Source: UBA7916 sp036121365 (lineage in GTDB: Bacteria > Pseudomonadota > Gammaproteobacteria > Comchoanobacterales > Comchoanobacteraceae). From it: a stretch of DNA of 64,000 nt. The notes beneath the pieces are model-generated. The model worked only from the letters and a program-made list of their open reading frames with translations. It was not told where the DNA came from and did not search any database. Positions 16,139 through 26,179 of the stretch are shown here, piece after piece. The stretch is taken from positions 4,091-68,090 of the forward strand of contig JAZAFR010000023.1 in assembly GCA_036121365.1 (NCBI GenBank), written 5' to 3'. The position numbers and the translations under genes are program-made. The stretch's first letter is position 1. Each line of letters starts with the position of its first letter.

Positions 16139-19100
16139 CTATGTTATTTTGATGAATTTGGGTATGAGTGGATAATAAAGTGCAGTTTGAATCTGCAAAT
16201 CAGGAAAAATGGGTTGAAGGCAGTTTGCATAGGTTGACAACTGCTTGTGATATTGAGAAGGAATGGCATCTGGGAAATGTGTTTTTCCTGTGCTTAAAAA
16301 CTGATTTATTTGTGAGGTTTTAAAATCAACAATCCATAAAGTATGAGTGGTATTATCGATGAAAACATAGTCAATCCTATGTTTTTTTTCATGATGAATC
16401 ACAGTGCATTCTGACATATTGGTAGAGCTGTTTTTGAGCCAGACAAAATGTCGATCTGATGGCAAATCAGACAGTTTGTCAAATAATTTTACCAATGCTC
16501 TGTCATGATGCGCTTGGTCAATTTGAAATTGCAGAGCAACCTGCAAAAATTTTTCGTAAGAAGGGAGCTTGGTATGATTGGGGTGTAGTGCCAATTCCAT
16601 AAAACGATGTACCAGTTTTCCCCATTGGGTATCCATACAGACAGCGTCATCAAAGAGATCTTTCAGAACAAAACCAGGAGATTCATTTGGTTTGGTTGTC
16701 TGAAAGGATTGTTCTGACAGGGCAAGGTTAAGTGGGTGAGTCCAAAAAGCAGGCAGACAATAACGCAGGGAGGATTGTTCAATGCGGTCTGTTTTGTGAT
16801 GCGGTTGATATTGATGGGTTTTAATATCCGGAATATTTGTGTCTAAAATGGGTGCCAGTTTTTTCATAATGGATCGTTCGGGATATGAGGCCTTCTGATC
16901 ACTGACTAGGTGCAATTGAAATTTAGCTCTGGTAAATGCGACATAATAGAGTCTTTCAAATTCTGCCATTTCAGCCCTTTTTTCGACACTTCTAAGATAT
17001 TTATGAATGGAGTTCTGATGGCTCCTATGACGCGGGTGGGTATGCATGAGAAGATGAAAGTCTAAGCCATTTTGTGCATAGGTCCAGTCTAAAATCGGCT
17101 TTTCAGATAGCGGTGTTATTTTTTCGAGATGGGGCACAATGACAATATCAAATTCCAGTCCTTTGGACTTATGAATGGTCATGATGTTGAGGGCGTTATC
17201 TGATGAGGTATGCGACTGCTCAGGATAGGTTTCTAACAGCTGATAGAGAGATTCAGGGTTAAGTGTTTGGCTAGAATGTTCAAGCTGTGAGACCATTTTA
17301 AAAAACAGCTCACAATGAGAGTGGTCAAGTTCAGCCTGCAGTGCAAGATCAAAACCCAGTAGGTGCCATGTTTTTTTAGAAAGTGTGTGCAAATGATCAC
17401 TACCAAAGAGACTCAAGTAGTCTGATAAAATAGGATAGATGCGTTTATAGATGGCCTGTCCTTCGGAGGAAAGTTTATCCGAGAGCCGGTTGAGATTATC
17501 CCAAATCGCACTGTGTTTGTCTTGACAAACCAAGACAATGTCGGCAAGTGGCATAGCAACAGCAGGTGAGTTTAAAAAACCAACCCAAGTACTGCGTGCA
17601 AAGTAATCAAAAGGCAAACAGATGAGATTATAGCAGTCGAGAACAGCTTGAGAGTTGGATAATGAGTGCAAACCTATACCAGTATAGGGAATATTATTTT
17701 GTTTGAATAGGCTCAGTATCGGGGTGAGCTGTGCACGAGATCTAACCAAAAGGCATTTAGAAGCATTCGGATATTGATCATTGAGTGTGGATATCAGTTT
17801 GGAAATGGCAAGAGGTTGTGATACATCTTGATCAAGACAATGGTAATTCAAGCCACCCTGATGATGACCATAAACAGATTGGCTAGGGTAAAATGCATTG
17901 AACCTGGGATTCATAAAATGGCTAAAACAATGGTTGAGCTGAGTGATGAGTTGGTCACAAGTTCTGTAATTAGAGCTGAGCTGTAAGTTAATCAATTGGA
18001 CGCCACTAAAACCATCAGTTTGAACTTGTTTGAACAATTTGACTTCAGCTTGTCTGAAACGATAAATACTTTGCATGGGATCGCCAACAACGCAAATGCT
18101 TCGGTTGGGTTCTCCCTGCCAAGAGGAAAATGCCAATTCTAAAATACGAAATTGACCAATGGAGGTGTCCTGAAACTCATCAATCAAAACGTGCTGATAG
18201 TTTTTATAAATTTGTAAAAACAAATGTTGACTGTGTTTCTCATCAAGCAAGGCTTGTTGGAGTTGTAAATTGATGCCAGCAAAATCAGTGCATTTTTGGG
18301 ATTCCATCTGTAGGTGCAAAAAAGCAGCCAGTGAGGGCAAAAGGTTGAATAGGGGTTTGAGCGTCTCCCATTGGGTATCTTGATCAGAAAGCAAAGGTTG
18401 AACAGAGCAGTCTTGAAGCAGGTGAAGCAAAGTAGAATCATCATGCAGAGGTAATAAATGAGAAAAAAATTGCTCTTTCAAATCAAGATAAATTTCTTTA
18501 TCCGTCACTGTAAGTTGTTTGAGAGCACTTTGGTTGGCAAAGCCCTGTTCAATGCCGAAGCGTTTTCTATATGAACCTGATTTTGAAAGTAAAAATGTCG
18601 AAAAAAACTGCCATTCGTCCATTGTCCATGAAGAGGGGTGTACATCTAAAATAGATTGAAAGGGGCTAGAGATGCCCATGGATGCATTCAGTGAGTTTAA
18701 CTTGATTAAGACTGAGAGAAAATCAGAAAGTTGATCTGGCGACAAAACAGAGTTCAGTTGGTCAATATGTGACTGTTGAATGTGAGTAATGGTTGTTGAA
18801 AAAAGTTCAATAAAGTCTGTGTGCTTGGTTTGAACAGTGAGAGATAACCATTTTTCACGATTGGCAAGGGCAGCCACGAGCAGGCGTTCAACTTGTTGAA
18901 AGTCGTGGAATTGATGCAAAAGTAATGCCTGAAAATCGTCATAATGACGTGAATCGCTTTCCAAGCAATGAGATTGAATGAACTGAGTGATGCAGTCACG
19001 ATAAAAAGGCTCAGGCATTAAATTTAAAGTGAATTGTCCATAGAGAAGAAAAGGTGGTTGGCAGAAGCGCAAAAATTGTTGGCAGCAAGCATCAATGGTC

Positions 19101-19468
19101 ATGATGGAAAGCTCAGAGGCAATGTGTTCAAAGGCCCAGTTGAGTTTTTTAGCATGGGTGCTAACTGATCGTGCCAAATTCCAAGTCAATATCTCGTGTG
19201 GCTTTTTCGGCGGGGATGAATTGGATACTGAAGATAGTGCATTTTGAATGCGGTGGCGCATCTCACCGGCAGCTTTTTTAGTAAAAGTAATGGCAAGGAC
19301 TTGGCTTGGGGATTGACAGGTAGCAAGTAGGCGCAAATAGCGTTGGATTAAAAGCTCAGTTTTACCCGAGCCTGCCGGTGCTTGAATGATATATGATTGA
19401 TAGGGGTTAATGGCGCTCTGGCGGGCAGATTGATCGCTTTTTAAGCTCGGTGTGGTTGTCTCATGCAT
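16139..19468 (-). CDS. addA: AddA-type helicase-nuclease (double-strand break repair)
   Basis: UvrD-like helicase with a C-terminal nuclease that, with AddB, resects double-strand breaks for RecA. I start at the ATG at 19468, which overlaps the addB stop as ATGCATGA; an ATG 18 codons upstream is possible. Motifs run in order: Walker A A-P-A-G-S-G-K-T, I-D-E-F-Q-D-T, V-G-D-P-M-Q-S-I-Y-R-F-R, N-Y-R-T, M-T-I-H-K-S-K-G-L-E-F and Y-V-A-F-T-R-A-K. The nuclease follows with G-K-L-V-H-R and R-I-D-Y-V ... V-D-F-K-T, a complete PD-(D/E)XK site. About 1110 residues, normal for the proteobacterial AddA type. Coxiella also uses AddAB rather than RecBCD, which fits the proposed kinship. Confidence 0.92.
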   Translation of the reverse strand: MHETTTPSLKSDQSARQSAINPYQSYIIQAPAGSGKTELLIQRYLRLLATCQSPSQVLAITFTKKAAGEMRHRIQNALSSVSNSSPPKKPHEILTWNLARSVSTHAKKLNWAFEHIASELSIMTIDACCQQFLRFCQPPFLLYGQFTLNLMPEPFYRDCITQFIQSHCLESDSRHYDDFQALLLHQFHDFQQVERLLVAALANREKWLSLTVQTKHTDFIELFSTTITHIQQSHIDQLNSVLSPDQLSDFLSVLIKLNSLNASMGISSPFQSILDVHPSSWTMDEWQFFSTFLLSKSGSYRKRFGIEQGFANQSALKQLTVTDKEIYLDLKEQFFSHLLPLHDDSTLLHLLQDCSVQPLLSDQDTQWETLKPLFNLLPSLAAFLHLQMESQKCTDFAGINLQLQQALLDEKHSQHLFLQIYKNYQHVLIDEFQDTSIGQFRILELAFSSWQGEPNRSICVVGDPMQSIYRFRQAEVKLFKQVQTDGFSGVQLINLQLSSNYRTCDQLITQLNHCFSHFMNPRFNAFYPSQSVYGHHQGGLNYHCLDQDVSQPLAISKLISTLNDQYPNASKCLLVRSRAQLTPILSLFKQNNIPYTGIGLHSLSNSQAVLDCYNLICLPFDYFARSTWVGFLNSPAVAMPLADIVLVCQDKHSAIWDNLNRLSDKLSSEGQAIYKRIYPILSDYLSLFGSDHLHTLSKKTWHLLGFDLALQAELDHSHCELFFKMVSQLEHSSQTLNPESLYQLLETYPEQSHTSSDNALNIMTIHKSKGLEFDIVIVPHLEKITPLSEKPILDWTYAQNGLDFHLLMHTHPRHRSHQNSIHKYLRSVEKRAEMAEFERLYYVAFTRAKFQLHLVSDQKASYPERSIMKKLAPILDTNIPDIKTHQYQPHHKTDRIEQSSLRYCLPAFWTHPLNLALSEQSFQTTKPNESPGFVLKDLFDDAVCMDTQWGKLVHRFMELALHPNHTKLPSYEKFLQVALQFQIDQAHHDRALVKLFDKLSDLPSDRHFVWLKNSSTNMSECTVIHHEKKHRIDYVFIDNTTHTLWIVDFKTSQINQFLSTGKTHFPDAIPSQYHKQLSTYANCLQPIFPDLQIQTALYYPLIPKFIKIT

Positions 19469-22148
19469 GGCTTGACTCGCTGTGATTGTTTGTGGTGAGG
19501 CAGCCAATGTCCATAGAATCATCAGTGTGACCGGTTTGCTCAGCAGGATACTCTGTGTTTAAACGAGAAAGAAGATTGTTGTCAATGCCAGTTTTTTTTT
19601 CGTGTATTCTGCAGACGTTTTGCAATTGGCAAATGGTGCATGTTGTTTTGACATTGAACGGATTTTTTATGATAGAGCCCTTTTTATAGGCATCAATCAG
19701 CTCTGAAAGAGCCGCCTGCCAAATTGAAATCTGTTGAGGCCAACTATTGTATAATGTTGCTTCTTCAATTGATTCATTGAGTTTTATTTTGGAAATGGGT
19801 TTGATCCCCGGTAGGTCAGATTCAAAGTGACCGTAGCCGCTATAGCCATAGTTTTCCGGGTGCAAACTCGCATAAGCGATTGAGGAACTATTGCCAAGAC
19901 AGAGCGCATAGATGATCAGTTGTGGATTTTGAGGAGGGGCATTGAGCCAATGAGAACGTTGGGTTAGACCTGTTTTATAGTCAATGATTCTGTACGAATT
20001 ATCTGGGTATTTGTCAATTCTATCCAGTCGTATTCTAAAGGTTAGGCCAAAAAGTGTTTTTTCCAGGGCCAATTCATGTTGGCTCTCGATGATGGTGTCG
20101 TTTTTATGTGCATCCATTCGATAAATGAGCCAGTCTCGTAATAAGTTGTGGAGATGAATAGATAGGGTGTTTTTTTGCTGCGAAGATAGATAGCGGTATT
20201 TTGATTGAGATGAAAGCAATAGATTGATCTTGTTGTCGACCTGCGTTTCAGTGGGAAAGTGGTCGGTTTTGATGTCGTCAAAACTGGCTAAGAGCTCATG
20301 AATGAGGGTGCCAACATCAGCAGGTCCAATGCCATATGAATCAGGTTTTTGTGTTTGAATATTAAGTCTATGCTGTAAAAATCCTTGGGCATGACAACGA
20401 CTGTAAGACTGTATTACAGAAGTGGAAATGGATCGTTCAGATTCAGATATTTCAGGGCCAAAGTTTTGATCTTTTTTCAATATGGCCTGGTTGGGACAAG
20501 TGTAATAAGGCAGATGTTTATTAAAGTCTGCGACAGTGTCGTTGATCAAGTCGACTAGAAAAAAAGATGGCAGTAATGGTTGTGCTTGATCATCAAAGAG
20601 GGGTGACAAAAATCGAATTTTTTTTGCAGAGTGCGTCAGAGTGGTGTGTATACTGGCATAGCAAGATTGTTGCGTAGAGTCTATGGCATCATCATTGATA
20701 GAGGGAGGCCAATTGCCACTGTGACAGGATAGAAAAATCAGTGAATCAAATGGCATTTCGAGTGCATGTGACCAGCTCATCACAACAATATTGCTGATGC
20801 TGGTGTCATTGTAGTAGGTGTTATCAAGGTGGACAAAGACGCAGTCTAACCAACTGTGATAATCAAATAAGGGCTCAGCAATGAATTCAAGAGGTCGCGC
20901 TTCATACACAGTTTTGATCCATAAAGCATAGAGTGCTTCTTGGGTGGGGCTTTTTGGTGCGATATATGGAAAATGATTCAATAAGAAGGATTGGAACCAA
21001 TTAGCCCATTCATGAAAGGACACTGTGTGATCAACATCAATGGATATAAAATCGCATAACTGTTGGTGGCATGCAGCCAAATGAGGTTGAGAAGGGGTAT
21101 TCTCTATGGTTATTCTTGTCCATTGAGAAAGTGGGACATGAGCGAATTTTTGGAGTACTATATGATATGTTGAAGTGGTGAAGTCAGGGTTTTGAAAGCA
21201 AGGAAATGAGAAAATTTGTTGTAAAAGAGCAAAACTAGGTTGTTTGAAAAAAAGCAAAAGAGAATTGAGTGACTGGCACAGGGAAAAACTTGCAAGAGGC
21301 TGAGGAATGAAACTCGATATGTGATTGGAGCTGACTTTGAGGCAAGGTGAAAGAAGATCTATAGAAGATTTAAGAGGGTCAATGATCTTAGCATAATCGC
21401 TGTGTTGTGGGATAATAATACCAAGAGTGCCCTGGGTTTCTTCAGTCAGGGACTGGGAGATGTGATCCAGAAGATAGTCAATCTGATCATGCTGATTGTG
21501 ACAGACAGTGACGTCAATAGTAGGAGTATCAACCAAAGTGGATAGAGAAAAAAGTGATGAATTCCCTAGGCAGGTGAAAATTCTTTTTAGATTGTTTGTG
21601 AGTACATTAAAACCAATGAATGTGGTAATGTTTTGGTTCATCGGTTGATGCCATTGTGAAAAAGAGTCCTCAAGGGTGGAGTGGTCAATGCAGTGATATT
21701 GAGAGCACAATTGTTGATAGGCAAGTTTTGTTCTGGAAAAAAGTGGATCATCTATGCTGTGTTGGTCATGTGAAAATTGGATCTCATGCTGGTAATGGTG
21801 ATGATATTGCTTAGCAAGCTGCCACAGCAATGATGGATTATGATCATGTTGAATTGTATCGAGGGCATGATGCCAGAGTAGAATTTGTTGATTATGAGAC
21901 AAGATGTAACCGGTTGAGTGTGGCATTGCAGTATAAGAGAATTCCAGCCACTGTGAAAAACTCATCACTTGAGGCATAAGAAATGGTTTTGAGGATTGGG
22001 ATTGTTTTTTGGCAATGGATGCGGATAACCAATGAGATTGTTGAGAATTAGAGCAAACGACAATGTGCTTTTCGCTCAGCTGATCAACAGCCAGATGGCT
22101 CGTATTTTGCTTAAGGAAATCTTGTACTGTGTGAATATCTGTCATCAT
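19461..22148 (-). CDS. addB: AddB-like PD-(D/E)XK nuclease, partner of AddA
   Basis: About 895 residues. The start is one of two adjacent ATGs at 22148/22145; a TTG further upstream has no support. The N-terminal two thirds resembles a degenerate helicase scaffold as in AddB-type proteins. The C-terminal third is a nuclease: G-T-L-I-H-E-L-L, R-L-D-R-I-D-K and R-I-I-D-Y-K-T-G. Cysteines C-T-I-C-Q-L-Q-N-V-C plus an earlier S-R-C-H-A match the four ligands of the 4Fe-4S staple that clamps AddB nuclease domains. It overlaps addA by eight bases, so the two subunits are made together. Assigned to the family annotated as probable DNA repair protein in gammaproteobacteria. Confidence 0.85.
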   Translation of the reverse strand: MMTDIHTVQDFLKQNTSHLAVDQLSEKHIVVCSNSQQSHWLSASIAKKQSQSSKPFLMPQVMSFSQWLEFSYTAMPHSTGYILSHNQQILLWHHALDTIQHDHNPSLLWQLAKQYHHHYQHEIQFSHDQHSIDDPLFSRTKLAYQQLCSQYHCIDHSTLEDSFSQWHQPMNQNITTFIGFNVLTNNLKRIFTCLGNSSLFSLSTLVDTPTIDVTVCHNQHDQIDYLLDHISQSLTEETQGTLGIIIPQHSDYAKIIDPLKSSIDLLSPCLKVSSNHISSFIPQPLASFSLCQSLNSLLLFFKQPSFALLQQIFSFPCFQNPDFTTSTYHIVLQKFAHVPLSQWTRITIENTPSQPHLAACHQQLCDFISIDVDHTVSFHEWANWFQSFLLNHFPYIAPKSPTQEALYALWIKTVYEARPLEFIAEPLFDYHSWLDCVFVHLDNTYYNDTSISNIVVMSWSHALEMPFDSLIFLSCHSGNWPPSINDDAIDSTQQSCYASIHTTLTHSAKKIRFLSPLFDDQAQPLLPSFFLVDLINDTVADFNKHLPYYTCPNQAILKKDQNFGPEISESERSISTSVIQSYSRCHAQGFLQHRLNIQTQKPDSYGIGPADVGTLIHELLASFDDIKTDHFPTETQVDNKINLLLSSQSKYRYLSSQQKNTLSIHLHNLLRDWLIYRMDAHKNDTIIESQHELALEKTLFGLTFRIRLDRIDKYPDNSYRIIDYKTGLTQRSHWLNAPPQNPQLIIYALCLGNSSSIAYASLHPENYGYSGYGHFESDLPGIKPISKIKLNESIEEATLYNSWPQQISIWQAALSELIDAYKKGSIIKNPFNVKTTCTICQLQNVCRIHEKKTGIDNNLLSRLNTEYPAEQTGHTDDSMDIGCLTTNNHSESSHA

Positions 22149-22321
22149 AATAGTGTAGTGAATAATGTGATATAAATAAAGCAATCTGGCAAATTCAATA
22201 CAAGATATTTAGAGGTAATAACTGAGATAAAATAGAAATAGATTTTACCCAAAAAATGCAGAAACAAAAGAATGACCAAGCAGGATGGTCAGCATGTCAA
22301 ATGGTTAGAAGGGCCAATATA

Positions 22322-22350
22322 TTGACAGTGCTAGACTCATGTTATAAGAT
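22322..22350 (+). promoter_or_regulatory. Sigma-70-type promoter for the 485-residue protein gene
   Basis: TTGACA at 22322-22327, 17-base spacer, TAAGAT at 22345-22350. The gene start is 61 bases downstream. CTTAAATTTAA at 22358-22368 lies just past the expected transcription start. Confidence 0.55.
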
Positions 22351-22410
22351 TTGGCATCTTAAATTTAATGAGCCAGTAGAGTAAACGTAAGTCAAAAAAA
22401 GGAGGGTAGG

Positions 22411-23868
22411 ATGCCGAATAAAAAAAAGAGAAAAGGAGGCAAAGCAGCGTCACAGGGGACAGTCAACAGAGATAAGGTCATGATGCAATATCGACAAGAA
22501 TTAGATCAACTATTGCAACAGCAAGCAGCCCTTGATGAAAAAGGTTTGAACAGTTTTTTAAATAAACATGAGATTGCGCTCGTGCAAGGACATTATAAAG
22601 AGAAATTCGAACAGTGTCGTGAAGCACATTTTTTTCCGCATATCCACTGTATTACTTCAAGCAATTATAATCCATTTATGACAGTATTTCAACATTATTC
22701 AGAGCAAGGATATCTTAACAGCAACGAAGCAATAGAAGGGCTGGATCAAGTGGTCAATATGGGTGTTAACAGGAGTGGAAATACATTCTTAATGGAATTA
22801 CTACTCAATGAGCAGTGGAATGCTGTCAAACAATGGTTAGATGCCTGTCAAAAATATCAGGTGGGGCTTGATCTCAAAAAATGTGATGATGAGAAAAGGA
22901 CGGTATTGGAGCTGGCCATGATGATGGACACAGTGCCAACAGAAATTTTAGAAAATCTGATCAACCTTTATCCAGGAATTGGTGATATCAGTTCAAGATT
23001 ACTGGAGGAGGCGCAGTGGGACATTTGTGGTTCTACAGGAGAGTGTGTCAATGAAGAGATGGCAGATGATCTAGCAAAGAGTATGGAAATGGCTCATAGG
23101 CAAAATAACCAATGGTTTATAGGGTATATGGAGCAGAACTATCCAGGGATTTATCGTGCACACAGAGCAGATATGGAGGCAAGATCTGTGTCACAGAATA
23201 CAGTTAGAGAGTATTCAGGTGTATTGAGATCTGTTGGCATTGATCCTGAAAGAGATGAAAACGCACGGTGCAATGAAATTAGGCTGATGAGTCAGAGCCA
23301 AAGAAATATCGGTTTGCTGCAAGCAAGTGGTAGAAAAATGGGCTCATGTACCATGATAGAGCTATTGATAGGCATAAATGGTGGTCCGATAAAGGTTCAA
23401 TTTTCGGCCAATGGTGTGCAAATTGATGTGGCAGATCAAGCTGGCAGTGATACTGAATTAATCACTCTCAATTGGACAGCTAACAACACAAAAGCGGTGA
23501 TTGATATGCTGAGAAAGCAAGGGTTTTTAAGAGAATACCGTAATGTAGTTGATGAGGTAAGAAAGTCTCTGGAAGCAGAACAAGGAAAATTAACAGGATC
23601 TTCAAAAAGAAAAAAGTATATAGAAAATAGTGTCGCGGCTGCAAGAAGCGCATCAGTAAGAGAAGACGTTGATTTACCAGTGAGGGCAATCAGTCAAAGA
23701 ATTGAGCCTGAAGGATTAAGTATGGGGTTGTCTAGGCCATTGGGATTTTTTTCTGAAGGGAAAGCAGCGTCAGAAAACGTCGGTGGTAAAGACGATGCAT
23801 TTCAGGGGCATGATCAAACAGGTAGTGAAGATCTAGAAGATTGGCTCGTCGTAGAACCACCATGTTGA
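22411..23868 (+). CDS. Ankyrin-like protein with basic NLS-like N-terminus and acidic tail (putative effector)
   Basis: 485 residues; an excellent GGAGGGTAGG ribosome site precedes the ATG. The protein opens P-N-K-K-K-R-K-G-G-K, very like the SV40 nuclear localisation signal. Residues about 115-200 look like two degenerate ankyrin-type helix pairs (N-R-S-G-N-T-F-L-M-E-L-L then R-T-V-L-E-L-A-M-M). About 310-370 is a compact beta-rich part. A second basic cluster (S-S-K-R-K-K-Y) is near 408. The tail ends T-G-S-E-D-L-E-D-W-L, a cluster of acidic residues like the E-block of Dot/Icm substrates. It has its own promoter and is convergent with the next gene. Family not recognised; nuclear targeting in a host is inference from the basic stretches. 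Confidence 0.75.
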   Translation: MPNKKKRKGGKAASQGTVNRDKVMMQYRQELDQLLQQQAALDEKGLNSFLNKHEIALVQGHYKEKFEQCREAHFFPHIHCITSSNYNPFMTVFQHYSEQGYLNSNEAIEGLDQVVNMGVNRSGNTFLMELLLNEQWNAVKQWLDACQKYQVGLDLKKCDDEKRTVLELAMMMDTVPTEILENLINLYPGIGDISSRLLEEAQWDICGSTGECVNEEMADDLAKSMEMAHRQNNQWFIGYMEQNYPGIYRAHRADMEARSVSQNTVREYSGVLRSVGIDPERDENARCNEIRLMSQSQRNIGLLQASGRKMGSCTMIELLIGINGGPIKVQFSANGVQIDVADQAGSDTELITLNWTANNTKAVIDMLRKQGFLREYRNVVDEVRKSLEAEQGKLTGSSKRKKYIENSVAAARSASVREDVDLPVRAISQRIEPEGLSMGLSRPLGFFSEGKAASENVGGKDDAFQGHDQTGSEDLEDWLVVEPPC

Positions 23869-23896
23869 ATTAAAATCATTAGATAGTCAGTTTCCT

Positions 23897-24430
23897 TTAA
23901 GGTCCTCTAGAAAATAGATTGCCAAGTACCCAGGCTGCACCAACCGCAAGAGCAGCATTGAAATATGATATTTTTGGCAGACTGTGTTTAAAATCATGCT
24001 GCATAACTTTTTCCTGTAATGCATTTGTTGCATCAAGTATTTCTTGAAGGTGTGGTTTTTGGTGATAACTCAGTGCGATGAGGTGTTGAGAAGTGTCATA
24101 CTTTTTAAGTGTATCAAGAATAGATCTTCTATACTGAGAAAATTCAGAAAGGAGTTTCTTGCTTTCAGCCTGATTGAATTCAAGGGAATCTAAATCGAGA
24201 TAACCTATGAATTTTTGGGTAGCATTAAAGCTATTCTGTATATTTTTGGTATAGTCTCTGTATATTCTTGACTTAGCGCCTATTTTACTCAAATCTAGAG
24301 AACGTAATTCTGGAAATCCAAGGTCCTTACTAAGTTCTAGAGTATTCATAATATGAGTAGATAGTGATTTGAGATCAGATTTTAGATCTTTGATATTAAT
24401 AAATAGTTTAGATGGATCAATCTTTGTCAT
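23897..24430 (-). CDS. Small helical protein with C-terminal membrane anchor
   Basis: 177 residues, no recognised family. Residues 1-145 are polar and mostly helical with heptad-like leucines. About 150-173 (Y-F-N-A-A-L-A-V-G-A-A-W-V-L-G) is one hydrophobic helix followed by S-R-G-P, i.e. a tail-anchored topology. It ends 28 bases from the stop of the convergent 485-residue protein gene and has no partner gene. A perfect 10-base inverted repeat lies 53-75 bases upstream of its start. The C-terminal helix resembles the single anchor of ElaB/YqjD-type ribosome-associated proteins in layout only; I do not claim homology. Confidence 0.6.
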   Translation of the reverse strand: MTKIDPSKLFINIKDLKSDLKSLSTHIMNTLELSKDLGFPELRSLDLSKIGAKSRIYRDYTKNIQNSFNATQKFIGYLDLDSLEFNQAESKKLLSEFSQYRRSILDTLKKYDTSQHLIALSYHQKPHLQEILDATNALQEKVMQHDFKHSLPKISYFNAALAVGAAWVLGNLFSRGP

Positions 24431-24760
24431 AACAATATTCCAATAGGTTGAGTGTTTGTATAGTATAAATATGTGTTAATGTATGATTATTTGAAAAATA
24501 ATCATTAATAAGGTCAAACAATGCAGGGTATGCGTTCAAAAGAATCACAGATTGAGAACCCTTTTCAGTATGGTTTAGGGCAGGTAGACCTCATATATAC
24601 CAAAGCAATAGATTAGAATAAAGTTTAGAAAAGTTGGTGCAATAGATTATCTATAGTCATGATAAGAATGAAGAGTTATGTTTGAAGAGAAAAACAAAGA
24701 TAGTAGAAAAATAAGTAATGCAGGTGTAAGAATTGCTTGAAAAGATTGTAGATGAATTGC
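24431..24760. other. Intergenic region containing a perfect 10-3-10 palindrome
   Basis: About 330 bases upstream of the 177-residue protein gene, with no gene visible. At 24483-24505 there is ATGATTATTT, GAA, AAATAATCAT, a perfect inverted repeat. On the minus strand TTGACC (24517-24512) lies just before it, so a repressor bound to the palindrome would cover the promoter. No regulator is identified. Confidence 0.4.
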
Positions 24761-26179
24761 TTAAGTTTGCGTGTGCCTGTCTTCGGGTTTTGGTAAGAAG
24801 ACCCGAACGCAAAGACCCACACCATTTCTGGGTGTTTCAAGTTCAATGCGACCATGATGAAGATCAACAATTTGATTGACGATGTTCAGTCCAAGGCCAG
24901 TGCCTGTCTGGGCATTACCAATTACTCGATAGAATCGCTCAAAAACACGTTTCTGTAGGTCTTTTGGTATGCCAGGTCCTTGGTCAAGAAAAGACAGCAC
25001 ATATTCGTTCTTAAAGCGATCAAGTGTAATGACGATTTCGGTATTGGGTTCACTATAGCGAATGGAGTTGTCAACAAGGTTTGAAATCAGTGTCTGTAGT
25101 GCAATCTCATGTCCAAAAATAACGCCAGCATCTTTTAAATTGTCTTGAAAAGAAATTTTTATGTCTTTTTTAATGGCGGTAACAGCAAGTTCTGCAAGGA
25201 CAAGTGTGACTGATGAGGCGATATTGATCAGCACATGCTCACGCAAATGCGCATCGGGCATGGTTCGGCTTAACATCAAGAGCTGATCTATGGTGTGTGT
25301 GGCTCTATCGACACTGGTGATGATTTTTTCTAGCTGAACCTTGATGTCCGATGGTTTTTTTGCACTTTGAGCAACTTGTACATGAGTTTTCAAGGCTGCC
25401 AATGGAGTTTTTAGCTCATGAGCTGCGTCTGCTGCAAAGCGGCTTTCACGCATAAAATTATTGTGAAGTCTATCAAAGAGTGAGTTGATTTCATTGATGA
25501 GAGGCTGAATCTCTCTTGGAATATTTTGAGTTGGTATGGGGTTGAGATTGTTATGGGCTCGCTGCTTAATCTCTTGGCTTGTGGATTGTATGCTAACAAG
25601 ACTGCGGCTGATAATAATCCAGAGAAAGAGTCCTAAGGGAGGGATGGTCAACAGAATGATAACAATCGCCTTGGTATTGGCATTTTCCTCGATATAAAGT
25701 CGGGTATGATGAGGATGGAAAATAACCACTGAATTTCCAGTGCTGGTAACGAGTTTAAACGTACGCCATTTCTCGCCATTAATCTGAATGGAGTTAAAGC
25801 CTACCGGAATGGGTTTACTTGGGTCTGGTGCTCGAGGAGATTTGGCAATGAGTTTGCCTAACGGGTTATAGACTTTAAATTGAATATTGTCGAGCGATCT
25901 ATGTAGTTCATCAAGGTATGATTGATCGTCATAGGGTATGGCTTCTATTGACTTTGCATAGTATTCAACTTTGGCATGTAGTCCACGTGGGGTGGCGTAG
26001 ATGGTGATGTCTTCATGGAGAAAGGCATTAATGCTGTGTGCCATAATCACCATCTGTGCATCAAGATGTGGACGAATAGACTTATAGCCAAAGTATAAGT
26101 TACTGATTATGGCAAGATTGGTTGCAAACAAAACGCCTATAAGCAAATTTGCAACTAAAAATTGACGTATTGAACGCAT
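24761..26179 (-). CDS. Sensor histidine kinase, PmrB/QseC type
   Basis: 472 residues. A membrane helix at about 8-30, a periplasmic domain to about 165, a second helix at 170-190, a HAMP-like linker, then the kinase core. The phosphorylated histidine is H254 in A-A-H-E-L-K-T-P-L. The N box (N-L-V-D-N-S-I-R-Y-S), G1 (D-Q-G-P-G-I-P) and G2 (G-T-G-L-G-L-N-I-V) are intact. It follows its response regulator with a TAATG overlap. In Legionella and Coxiella the PmrAB pair of this family controls secretion-system and effector genes; whether this is the same system cannot be settled from one window, as QseBC-type pairs look alike. Confidence 0.85.
   Translation of the reverse strand: MRSIRQFLVANLLIGVLFATNLAIISNLYFGYKSIRPHLDAQMVIMAHSINAFLHEDITIYATPRGLHAKVEYYAKSIEAIPYDDQSYLDELHRSLDNIQFKVYNPLGKLIAKSPRAPDPSKPIPVGFNSIQINGEKWRTFKLVTSTGNSVVIFHPHHTRLYIEENANTKAIVIILLTIPPLGLFLWIIISRSLVSIQSTSQEIKQRAHNNLNPIPTQNIPREIQPLINEINSLFDRLHNNFMRESRFAADAAHELKTPLAALKTHVQVAQSAKKPSDIKVQLEKIITSVDRATHTIDQLLMLSRTMPDAHLREHVLINIASSVTLVLAELAVTAIKKDIKISFQDNLKDAGVIFGHEIALQTLISNLVDNSIRYSEPNTEIVITLDRFKNEYVLSFLDQGPGIPKDLQKRVFERFYRVIGNAQTGTGLGLNIVNQIVDLHHGRIELETPRNGVGLCVRVFLPKPEDRHTQT

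Noticed and set aside
15992..16237. Plus-strand 81-codon frame after miaE
   Set aside because: It overlaps the addA 3' end antisense and has no family resemblance or ribosome site; most of its length is in the convergent gap.
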